Shown here: positions 12,401 to 24,400 of the stretch, one piece after another | Numbering within the stretch: the first letter of the stretch is position 1 | Layout of the letters: every line of letters starts with the position of its first letter | NCBI GenBank assembly: GCA_020638975.1 | Contig: JACKHN010000036.1 | Location: forward strand, 1 to 59,747 | From: Planctomycetaceae bacterium | GTDB lineage: Bacteria; Planctomycetota; Planctomycetia; Pirellulales; Pirellulaceae | Direction of reading: 5' to 3' | DNA: 59,747 bases | Translations under genes and position numbers: made by a program | The notes under the pieces: model-generated | The model's database searches: none | What the model saw: the letters and a program-made list of their open reading frames with translations, nothing else | Told to the model about the DNA's origin: nothing

Positions 12401-15400
12401 TGCCTGATAGCGGCGTCAGGACGACCGTGTTGCTAGTCGTGTTGTACCGATAGGTGTAATCAATTCCTTCACGCAGAAAGACGCCATTCTCGGAGAGTGT
12501 GACAACCGGACCTTTGACATCCAGTTGCAATCCCCCTTCACTAACTTGAACGTTTCGACCGCCCAGCGTATTGTCATCCACCCCGATGCCTGGGAACGGA
12601 TCAGCCGCCTCGAAGCCATCCACGATTTGCAGCGTGAAATTCGCGTACACGCCCGATTCCAGTTGAACGATTGAGACCGACGGATCGACGTCAATGCCTC
12701 TCGAGTCGTTGTCTTGCGGGTTTACCAGCGTCACGCTCGGCCCGATGAAGTCGGCGAGATCGAGAGCACCACGGTCCTTGAAGACCTGGCCGCCAAAGCC
12801 TTGCGGTGTGGAGACGCGTGTATCGTCAACTCGCAGTTGCCCGCGGCCATCGGTATCGGGAGCCAATACCGGAGAGAGTGCCAATCCGACCGCATCCTTG
12901 ATCGATTCGAACTCGTCACGCTCAACGAGTGAATCGATCGCGCTGTCGATGGCAAACGAGAACGGTGCCGGAAGGAAGTTGCCCGCTGCGGAATTCACGA
13001 ACAAGGGCTCGGAATTCCCGAGCGAAACGTTGAAGTCCTGCGTCGTGAGCGGCAGATTTGAATCTTGGAGGGCATTGTGTTGATACAGCGTACCACCAAC
13101 GACTAGCCCACCGATCGCGCCGTCGCTGTCCGCCGGTCCCTGGCTGTCCGATATGAATGCCGACTGCTGAATGCCGATCTGTGTGTTCGCGACGATGTTG
13201 TTTAACAGTGTCGGCGTCGCTTGTTCGGACACCAAGATACCACGTTCCTGGAGCAGCCCATCGACGTTGTTGGCACCGTTTCCAGAGAAAGTCGGAGACT
13301 GGACACGGACCCCCGTCCCACTGGCCACAACGGTCCAGGCATCACGAATCACGACATACCGTTCTGCAGAATCGCGAGGGTTACTTGGCGCTCGGTCCGT
13401 ACTAAGTCTGTCCTGCGCGATCGAGCCGTAAGCCTGGGCGGTAACGGGATTGTTGGGATTAGCGACGCCGAATGCGCCATTCGGAAGATCCTGGCGATTG
13501 TTGAGAGCGCTATTTCCGTTAATCGCGTTGGCCAACGCAACCGCGATTTCGGGATGCCGAGGCCCGCCTGGGATGTTGATCGTTTGTACCGTGCCTTCCA
13601 CGTCCTCAATCGTTAACGCACCCGCCGCGTTGTTGTCGAGAGTCACGATGTAAGTCTGAGGCGACCGAACGTTGATCTCAATGTCATAGTCGCCGGTTGT
13701 CCCCCCCGCAGTGCGATTCGCCAGACTGAACGGGCTGTATCGATCATTTCCAAAACTGCTGACCGCCGCGTAGTAGGTGCCGTTCGCTGTCGCCCGATAT
13801 TCGATGAAAGGATCATTTCCGCTTGCTATCTCGCCCGGTGCGCCGGATGCGAAATTGATCGCAACCTCTTCGCCCGCAGAGTCGAACAAGCGAAGAATTG
13901 AATTCAATCCGCTGCCATTCGAGTTAGCATCAACGTCAATCGTGACACGATCACCGATATTCAACTCGAACTGATAGAAATCGACGTCCCGTTCCAAGTT
14001 CTCCCTAAAATTGATGGTGTCGTCAATTCGCCCCGTCGCTGTATAGCTCAGTGGAGTTCGTTGAGTTCCTTGCAGGGTGTCGACGGCATTCGCGAGGGTA
14101 TCGTTAGGTTCAGCGTTCGACTCGGGGAAGGACGACGCCGTCCCATCATGTCCAAATACGGTGTTGTTGACCACCTTCGAGAACGGTTGCGGCGCACGCC
14201 CCAACGCCGTTCGACGAATGTTGGCAAGGCCACCGCCGCCGGAGATCGCAGTAACCGCAGATGCATGTTCAACATAGACAGCCGGATTGCCGCCATTCGG
14301 CGTGCCATCGCCGCTTATCCGGCTCGCGCCAACGATCGCTTGCGCAACAAGGGTGCTATCGTTCGAGACCAAGACACTGGAGTCAATCGCATCCTTAATC
14401 GCGATCGCCATTTCCAACTCGTCGTAACCGGTTAATCGACCAGCAGAGCTTGGATTGATGATCGGGTGGAAGAACGAATACACACTGGAATCGGATCGCA
14501 TGTAGAAGACGGGGATATTTCCGTTACTCCAACCATCACCGCCGGAGACACCGCTTCCGCAAGGGCCAGGCGAGCCATTGATATCTTCGAATTCGAAACG
14601 AACCGTCTGTCCGAACGCGGTGACTTGGAACAGGGTACCGTCGCAGACGGAGTCGCCGTCCAGTGTGGTTAACTCCCAGGGAACGGTATCGCCACTGACA
14701 TGAATGCCGATCAAGCCCGCCGAGTCGATGGTGTTATTGACGATCGACACACCGGGAGTATAGCCGCCTAGAGACGGCGTATTATTCTGGGCGACGAGAT
14801 TGCGAACGGGGCCGGGTGATGGCTGTTGCAACCGAATCGGCACGCTCGTGGCGAAACCCGTTGGAACCACTGCATCGCGAGCCTGAGACAGTTGGCCATC
14901 CGATTGCCGCAAGCCAGCATCGGCCACGATGCCCGCCGTCTTTGGCTGGGTGATGGTGTTCGAATGGATCTTTACCTGACCTTGCGGTCGGAACAGGTTC
15001 TGGTCGCCGAAGCCGGTATGTCGAACATTCTGAATCCCCGTTGGCGGCAATACAAACGGAGCATCTGCAAGGCTGTTCGCCTCGATGAAGACAGCACTGT
15101 CGCCGGACGTATCGCCAACATCGGCGATCACGATTTTGATCGAGTGCATTCCAGCGTTCAGCGGCAACGACGCCGTTATCTTTCGAGTCAGGCCGTCGTA
15201 TCCGAATTCTTCCAGAAAACGCCCGCCATCCTGCGGATCGTTGTTAATAAACATCGTCGGGTTTTGGCCAGTCGCGCCGGACAAATCAAACGGATTGCCC
15301 GAATGCACGGTTGCGACGGAAACTCGATCGGTCGTGCCTGGCACAAGTGCGATGTTCTGGCCATCGACAAAGATTGCCAATACGTCGGAGAAATCGGTGC

Positions 15401-18400
15401 CAAGTTGCTCGTTATACTCTTCGGAAGCAAAGACAAAGTTCAAATTTAAAGTGCCGTCAACATCCAGACCGAATCCATCCACCATTCGGAAATCGAACTC
15501 TAACGAAGTGGAGTCTTCTGTGACTGGTCCGGTCGTTGGGTCGAGAGCGAACTCGGCGTCGAGATCTGCGTCACCTCGAAGCGACGAACGACCAACAAGC
15601 GTGTCCGTCGAATTCGGCCCATCTGCAGCGCGAGCGTCACCCGTCGAAAGAATGATTCCGCGTTCCATTCCCAGGATTGGCAATCCACCTGTGAACAAGC
15701 CCGCTGAATTCGAGCCACCGGTGTATCGAGGTGTCCCCTCAAAGACGATACCATTCCCCGCGAGCACATCGCGCAACTGCGTAGCATCATTCGTCACCTC
15801 GGTGATCGAGAACGGATCGGGTTGCTCGACGATCGCCCCACCAAACAGATCCACACGATTCGAGGTACTCGACGTTCCTGTCGCTTTGCCATCCGAGGTG
15901 GCGGCCGTGATGTCCAATCGTGTTTGGACTTGGGGACTATTAACGGCATCGCGGATTCGACGCGCGATGATATGATCGGCATCCGCGACGAACATTCCAA
16001 GCGTCGAATTGAAGGACTTGAAGCGAATCTCCACATTTCCGGCGGCAACGCCATTCCCCAATTCAGGGTCTTCGTACTCAAAGACCACTTCGTCCACGCC
16101 GTCATTGATCGCAAACGTCTGGCCATCGACAACTTGATCACCGCGAGGAGCCACGAGGGTGGTCTCATGCGCCAAGCGATCGTTGGTATCAATCGTTCGA
16201 TTGAGGATCAAACCGATATCAGGTCCCACACGAACGCCGCCCAGCGGTAGCGTCGGATCGAATTCGACCACCGAACTACCAAATTCGTCCGCGCTGCGAA
16301 TCTCGAGTTGATAATCTCCCACCGTCACATCACTGGCAACGCGGTTAGGATTCGGCACGAACGTGCCGCTGGTACCCGCGTTGGTCACCATCTCGCCACG
16401 TTCAGCAAACCCAATGATGATGTCGTCCACGTAAGCGCCTTCGATCGGGTTGGTGCCCAATCGATTGAAATCAAATCGCAACCGCAAGTTCTCTTTCCCA
16501 GCAACCTGCCCGAGCGTAGCGCGCGCCTGACGCCACCCAAAATCTCCCTCGAACAACTCCTGCACGCCGCCACTAAGATCGGACGCATTACTCGATGCTA
16601 ACAACGTCTCGGCACCACTTTCTTCCACCACATACAGCCGGAACTGGTCGGCATCGTCGCTGTCGACAAAGTAACTAAAATAAACAGCCGGGATGTCTTC
16701 CGCCGAATAGCCTTTCAGGCTGAACGGATTCGAAACCAAGCCGCCCCGAGCACCTGCCGTAACTTGGTTACCTGCAGCCTGGTCGCCAAAGTAAAAGCTC
16801 TGATTTCCGGATACCCCAGCCGTCAATGGATGATTCTCGAGTGAGACGTTCAATTGGTAGGTAGCGCCCGACGGGATCGTTGCTCCGGTGAAGCCGCCTG
16901 TACTTGGGAAAGACACCCAACTCGCCACACCGATGACGTACGTTCCGGGTGCCGAAAAAGTATGCTGAATAATGGGATCGTTCGTGCTAACGCTGCCTTG
17001 CCCGCCCCACGACGTTGGATCGTTGAAGGAGAGGGTTAAGAGTTGGCCAGATGCGTTAAACAACGCCAAGTCGGCATCGAAGCTGCCCGGACCGCCGGTA
17101 TCACCGAAATCGATATCGAATACGCCAACGTCACCCGCATTGGCAACGGTGAACGAGAAGTAATCGTACGAACCGTTTCCAGTTCCGTTCACCGTCGTGT
17201 GCGGCACCTGAGTTGAATAGTTTGGATTGTTGCCAAAGAAGTTTCCGATGTTTGGATTTGCGACACGGCTCCAAAGCGAGTTGTCTATATTTTGTGCCGT
17301 GGCGATCGTGTCGTTGGGCTCGGAATCACTCGACTGATTAGCACCGGACCGACTGTAGTCGAACGCAGCATTCAGTTCGTGGCCCGGATCGCTGGCTCGA
17401 TTCGTTGTCACCGACCAGAGATTCGTTCCCGTCCCGGCAAAGCTCGTATCGAAGAGAACGGGCACCACCGGCGCTTCGCTCGTCGAGCCGCCGCTCGATC
17501 CGATGTGATCTTCGGCGATACGGCGTACGGAGTTGATGGGTTCGAGACGCACTAGCGGATTCGGAGGATTTGCGAGGGTGAATTGCTGCAGTTCCTGAGG
17601 CATTTGAGCGTCGGAAGTCACGGCAACGTAATAGCGTGATTCAGGCAATTCTACGGGGCCGAGGAAGGGATCCTTGGGGCCCACACTACCACGGCTAAGG
17701 TCCGACAAATCGGCCCCAGCTAAGGGGCCCGAGCGGTCGTCGGCGACGTTCGAATCACGAGCGATAAGAACTAGATTGCGATTGATATTTCCGAAATCGT
17801 CGGTCGTCTCTTTGTAGACCGAGATGGTTGAGTTGAGGCGAACCAAGGCGTCGGCATAGTCCACGTCGATCACAGCCGCTTTGTGATGATTCGCATCGCG
17901 AGCATTGGGATTGGTGATGCTTTCGTAGTTCACGTCGAACGTATAGAAATCGACGTCGTTGGCGCTCAACGATCCCGCAACTCCAATGGCCACGCGATCC
18001 GATGTCAAAAGATTTCCAATGTCTTGCGGACGCCGACCGGGATTATTGAGATCGACGTCAATGTTGTTGTTACTCGCGGCGAATCCACTTAGTTCTTCAT
18101 CTTCCGCAGCCTCGCCGATCAGTGGTGAATGTGCGGGTAAGCCGATGACTTCGATGCCGTTGTTGGCATAACGAATGTCCGCGTATCGAACGGTCGAACC
18201 CGGAAACTCGTCTGCCTCTTGGGTCCGGATCTGGAACTGATAAATGCCGCTTGTCAGTCCATCGTTGCTGCGAATTCGTACGTGGTATGTACTCCGACTG
18301 CCTGAATTCCCCGGCAGCGCAAAACGCAGCCCAGCATCCAGCGGATTCCAACTGTAATAGTCCTTGGTCAAGCCCGAGGCATGCTTTGGCACATAAGGTT

Positions 18401-21400
18401 CGGGGGATTTTTGCAGCGGACTGACGAGGTTCGGCTGCAACGAAGGCGAAATGAAATCGACGCCGCCAGTATCGGATAACGTGTCGTTGGAGCGTGCCAA
18501 CACGTTCCCGTTCGAATCAAGCACTTCGATGACCGTATCCAGCGTGAAAGCAGTGCGGTCGATATCGAGCCACAACTCGGTTCCCGCTGCCGCGTTGAAA
18601 CCGTAGACATCAATATCGCCAGGCTCGTTCAGGAAACCGTGAATCTCGAACCCCATACGGAGGTTGTCGTCCCCACTCTGCTCGTTGGGAGCCAGATCAC
18701 CGACAATCTGCGACGTATCGGTTGTGGCGTTGACGCCTGGAGCAACGGCGTCAGGCGACTCCAGTTCCGTAATAATCTCGACATTGCGATCGTTGCTATT
18801 CTGGTCCAGCAACACGCTCCGCCAATCATTGGGGCGAGGAATGGTCGCAATACCGTTGTTGTTCGTATCGGTCTGCGGCGTGTCGTCCGGTTGCACACCG
18901 GCACCAACGGTATCGTCGTGCAACGAAGTAATAACCACAGGAAAGCCCGGTTGGCCGATGACATGCAAGGAACCACCGATTCGGTCTTCGATGCCGACAG
19001 GATTGCCGCTGGCCGTAAAGCCCGCCCCGTTGTAGCGGTTGCGGTTCGAAATTCGTCCGTCATCAAACAGATTGAAGTTGTTATTGAGCTGCCCTGCACC
19101 GAGCATCTTAACAACGAGACTCTCCGTGGGACTGCTCTGCAGCCGAAGTCCGCCATAGGTGTGATGTTCGGGAATGACGATCTCGTCAAAGGCCCATTTA
19201 CGTTGCCCGTTGCGGATATCCTGTTGATCAAATTGGTTCGTGAGAACGTGGACAATATCGGTATCGTCCCAAATGCTTTGCGTCGACAGAATCTCACCTC
19301 GCACGACCATCGCATTCAAGGCGTTATTGTCGAGCTGATTTCCACGGACCAGCGGACCCGCATTGTCTCCGTACCGGGTTATCCGATCGATCTCACCGGT
19401 CGAACGCCCGATGTCGACCAGATTGTCATGAATCAGCGAATTCGCATTGATCGTGATCACGGGCATTTGCAGATTCGCCGCCGACTTGGCCGGATCGTAC
19501 AACGTGTTATTGTCGCGGATAATGTTGTCAACGATGATCGGTTGCGCACCACGCACAAAAATCGTCGCGGGAAGGTTGTAGCCGCGACCGAAGCGATCAA
19601 GTGGTCCCTGGCCGCCGACGCCTTCGGCGTTATTCTCGATAATGCTGTTTGTGAGCCGCAAATCGGCTTGATGAACTTCGATGACGTTAAAGCCAGCGAA
19701 GGTACCTTCGACACGTGTGATACCACCGCCGTAAGAAATCACAGCATGATCGATGCTTCCACTCGACAAATGCCCAAGGAAGATACCGCCCCAGTTTCCT
19801 GGGCCCGGTAAAGACTCGCCGTTCGCTTGTCCATCGTCATTGTTCGTATCGAAGGTGCCGCCGGCACCATACGTGTCATCCAGCCGCGACGTGAAGATCA
19901 CAGGCAAACCGTCGGTTCCTTCCGCGATCAACTGCGCACCAAAATCACCTTCGATGCGTGCACCTTCCAATTTCACGACGCTTCCTGGATCGATCGCAAG
20001 TCGGGCATGTGGTCGAGCACGAACGACGCCCAACGCACCAGGATCAAGCGCGCCGCCTAACGTAAACCCATCATCGGTGTAGTTTGGTGATGAAGCATCC
20101 AACTCGGCGGCAAGCGTGTAGGGACTGATTCCGCCCACAGTGCTGCGATAGAGACGACGCGAGACGAACTCGCCGTTCACTGGCGGCAGGCCTGTCAAAG
20201 CAACTCCGCCTTCGGCTGGAGTGCCCATGATCGCTACATCTGCCGTCGCGTCGGAAGCGGCTCCTTCACGGCCCTGTGCATCGACAAAGACAACGCGATA
20301 GTTGTAGGTGCCCTGAGCCAGCGAACCACGAGTTTGCGGGACGGACGTGACCGCATCGACGTCTGGCGGATCACGTTGCAGGATCGTCGACTGTGCAAGG
20401 GCACCGTCAACAAACACCGTATCGGACGCGTTCAACTCAGCGACCAAACTGTAGACACCACCCTGGCTGCTGTCGGTTCGATAGATTCGACGTTTTACGA
20501 AGTCACCAGTAGCTGGCGGCAACTGGTTCAGCTGAATGGCGGTATTTGCAGCAGTGAGCGTGACACTCGAAGTGGCACGCGAGGGACGGCCCTCAAAACC
20601 GTTGATATCAACAAACGTGACTTTGTATTGATAAGTTTGCGGCGTTAACTCCCCGCCCGTTCTCGGTGTGAAAGTAATCAAGTTAACGGCAGGTCGCGCA
20701 AGGTCGAGGAACGGATCTCCGGCACTTCCTTCAATGACGAAATTTTCCGACAGGACATGCACAATATCCGTATCATCAAACCGCGCCGACACCTTGAGCG
20801 TGCGGAGCGTATCGACAGCTGGAGTGTCGAGTTGAATGAACACTCCGTTTGTCGAGTTGTTAAGCAATGTGTTAAACGAAAAATCAGGACCGACGCGGTC
20901 ATAGTCCGATGTAAACTCACCCGCTGACTGATACTGCGGCGAATGGAAGTTTGTCTCTTCAAAGCTGTTCGGTGTCGCAGAAATTGGCGCATCGGCACTT
21001 TGCGTGATGCGATTGAACGTAACCGTCGGGCGTGTCTGTATGATTTGGACCGGTCGCACAACCTGCTGGATGCCATCAATGACGACGCCGCCACCACCGC
21101 CGTAGCGAATGTCGGCGTGATTGATGTAGTTCAAGAAGATGCCTTGATCTTCGAGACTGGAACGTGACTCCGAACGATCCACGTCGGAGCGAAGAACGAT
21201 ACCGCCCCAATCTCCTCGGGCAGGAGTCGTCCGCGGTTGATGCGTATCGCGACCGATCGATTCGTCAAACCATGACGTGAAAATGACATTTCGATCTGGT
21301 GTACCAAGCACCTGTAGCGCCCCGCCACTCCGGTCCACGGTCAATGACGAGCTACCAACACCGATCCTCGAACGACGCATCTTGAAGATCGATCCAGGAT

Positions 21401-24400
21401 CAACCATGACGGTGACGCCCTTGGGAACCGACATTTCGGTCCCATCCTCGAGAAGCTGTCCCGCGAGCGCGCCGACGCCGATTTCGTAGGCAAAATTGTC
21501 ACCGATCGTATCGATGTTGCTGTCCGTGCCGCCATTGCCAACAATCCGCACGATGTCGTTAGGCTTGGCAGCAGCAAACGCATTCGGCACGCCGGCTTTC
21601 GCAATGCTGTTGAAAGGTCGCGCCAACGATCCATCGGCGTTGGGACCAGCGAGTTTGTCGACGAAGATCGTACGGCCCTTGATCTCGACTCCGACAAAGC
21701 CATTGCTCAAGGACACCGCTCGCTCGCTCGCCGACTGGCCATCCGCACTGCCCAAGATGACCTGCTTGAGGTTGTCCGCGTTGACGTTGGCGACCATGGT
21801 CGTCCCGAAGCCATTCAGCGGATCGCGAATCTTCGTTACGAGCAAGCTAGCGATCGTTTCCGGCGTTGTCGTCGGCGTGAACTTCAAGCGAATGTTTCCG
21901 GGTGAAACAGTCGGACTGCTATCGGGAGAGCTATCGAACTCGAAGCGGCGTACCAAACCTTGATTGTTCGTCAGCGTTAGGACTTGGCCATCGACAAAAC
22001 TGGCGCCCGATCCGGTGATCGTGAGAACGCGATTCAAGGGCTGTGTTTGGAACCAAAAGTCATAAACGCCGCCTGGTGTCCCATCTGCGTCGCCATCGAG
22101 CAGCGTCGGTGCGCCATCGGCATCGCGAATTGCATCCTCGGCATCAACACGCGAGCGGAAGTTCAATCGCAAGTCGTATTTCCCTTGCGAAGTACCTCCA
22201 AATCCGGTGTTGTCGATCGTCGGGTCAAAACCAGTATTGCCACTGGCCGAGACACCGATGTAGTAGACGCCCGCTTCGAGTTCGAGCTCAAGATACGAAT
22301 CGCGGCTGTAGTAGTCATCATTGCGGGCAATCAGTTCCCGCGTGCCATCCTCGTTCTCGCGATACAACGACAGGACCGTGTTCAGCAAACTTGAGTTCGG
22401 CAAGCGTTCTGCAAACGTCTCGGCAGTCACAAGCCCACGGCGACCGGGGTCGAGATCGACCTGGAAGCGATAGAGATCAACGTCGACACCGTCTGGCCGA
22501 TAGAGTTGCTGGCCATGCAAGATGTCGGCGTTACCGGGGAAAATCGGCTCCGGATCGGGAGCATTGAAGTAGGGCGTGTTCTGAAGCGTCAGTGGATCGA
22601 GAGGGGCAGTGAATCGTGCCATCAACTCGGTCGGGGACAAGTCGTTGGCTAAATCCAAGCCCAACATGCTTCCGATACCCACCATGGTATTCAGGAACCA
22701 GTCGCCGCCAAGATCCTCGTTCCACTGGAAGGCGCTGTCCATCACCAGCATTCCATCCGCAAACAGGGGATCGATGCGGACACGGAACTGATTCGCCGCA
22801 AACTCCAACACGTCGGGCAAGGCAGGATCGATCACATTTAAGTCACCCGTGACAATCGTCAAACCATCGCTCGCGGTCTCCAAGAACTGGACGCCTAGAT
22901 AATTGCCCCACAACTGAAACGCTTCACGCGCCCGCAACTTTTGCTGCCCGGTGATAGCGTTATTGAGGGGAACGTTTTGCGAATCAACTCCGTAGACCTG
23001 TTGAAAATTGTAGAGAACGGTTGTGACGCCCGGCGTCTCATCGTGCCCGTTCTTGCCGAACTGAGTATTGATGTGCTGTTCGATGCCCTGACCAACTTCG
23101 GCGGGGAAGTCGCGGTGCCCAGGCTCGTCGCTGCCGCCCGGCAGATCCAACAAAAAGGGGCGGGCGCTGATTTCGGACGAAATGATTAAACTCTGCGACG
23201 TCGCTTCAAGAGCCTTCGCCAATCGGTCGATCTGTACGTCGCGGTCGTTCGTTAGATAGATTCGATCTCGAAGTGCGGTCGCTGTCACGCGGAAACCCGC
23301 GGCATTAATCGCATCTACCACTTTCTGTGCAATCTGCTCAACGTCTTCGGTGCCGTTCAACGCAATCCGGCTCGCTGTTGGATCCGTGAGGTTGCGTGCG
23401 AGGTCCCGATCAACTTCAAAGACGCGCGATGTGCCTCGATCATCGCGGATAACGATCTTCGAGCCATCGGGCAACGAGTTGACAGCGGCCGTCTTTACGA
23501 CCATCACTGGACCAGCGTCGAACCTCGCCTGGATCGTTTCCTGCAGCCCTGCGACGAGTCCAAGTCCCTCGATCGAACGCTCGCCGCTAAAGCTAATTTG
23601 ATTGCCTCGGGCAGTTGCTGTCACCCCGACGCCGGCGAGATTCTGGTTCACCGATTGAGCGATTGATCGGGCGATCTCTGTCGAAGTGAACGAAACATCC
23701 GGGACGAGCGGAATGGCGAACGCACCCGCGAGTTGCGGACCAGGCAATCCAGTTAAACCAACGCCGACCGGCCCTGGCTGCGAAACGGAGTGAAAAGACG
23801 TTCCACTCAGGACGACTCGCGTGTTATCAAGGGAGACTTGCTGTGTCACGCCTGCCAGAGTGGTGTCGTCGATCTTCGTCTGAATTGCCGCGGAAATTGC
23901 GTTGGCCAACGTTGCCCGATCGTCGGACTTATTGAACGAGATCTTGACATTGCCTCCGACAACACCGTCATTGATCGCAATGTCGTCGTACTCGAAACGG
24001 ACGACGGTAGGCGCGGTCAATTGATCATTGAACCGGATCTCGAAAGTATCTCCATTAGTAATCGCCATTCCGTCGACAGGAACGTTGACCACAAAGCGCG
24101 TGAGCACCTCGTGCAGACTGCTACCGCCCAAGTGGATTTCGCCGTTGGCCGTATAGACTGGCTGAATTCCAGTGAGCGTTCCGTCATCCACCTTGCTCCG
24201 GATGGCACGAACGATGGCGGCGGCCAGCGTTTGCTGGCTGTCGGCGACCGTGAAATCGATTGGAACAGTTCCGGCCCCACCAATCAGCCCGTCGGCGATC
24301 GCCGTATCCTCAAACTCGAACACGACCTCAACCGGTGTCATAGCGTCGTTAAATCGGATGATGAATTGCTCGCCATTTGCGATGCCGGCACCAGACGTAG

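Noticed and set aside
18639..19811. 390-codon plus-strand open frame antisense to the giant gene
   Set aside because: It mirrors the coding frame of the giant gene, has no recognisable domain, and similar long antisense frames occur throughout the giant genes (for example 15085-15975).
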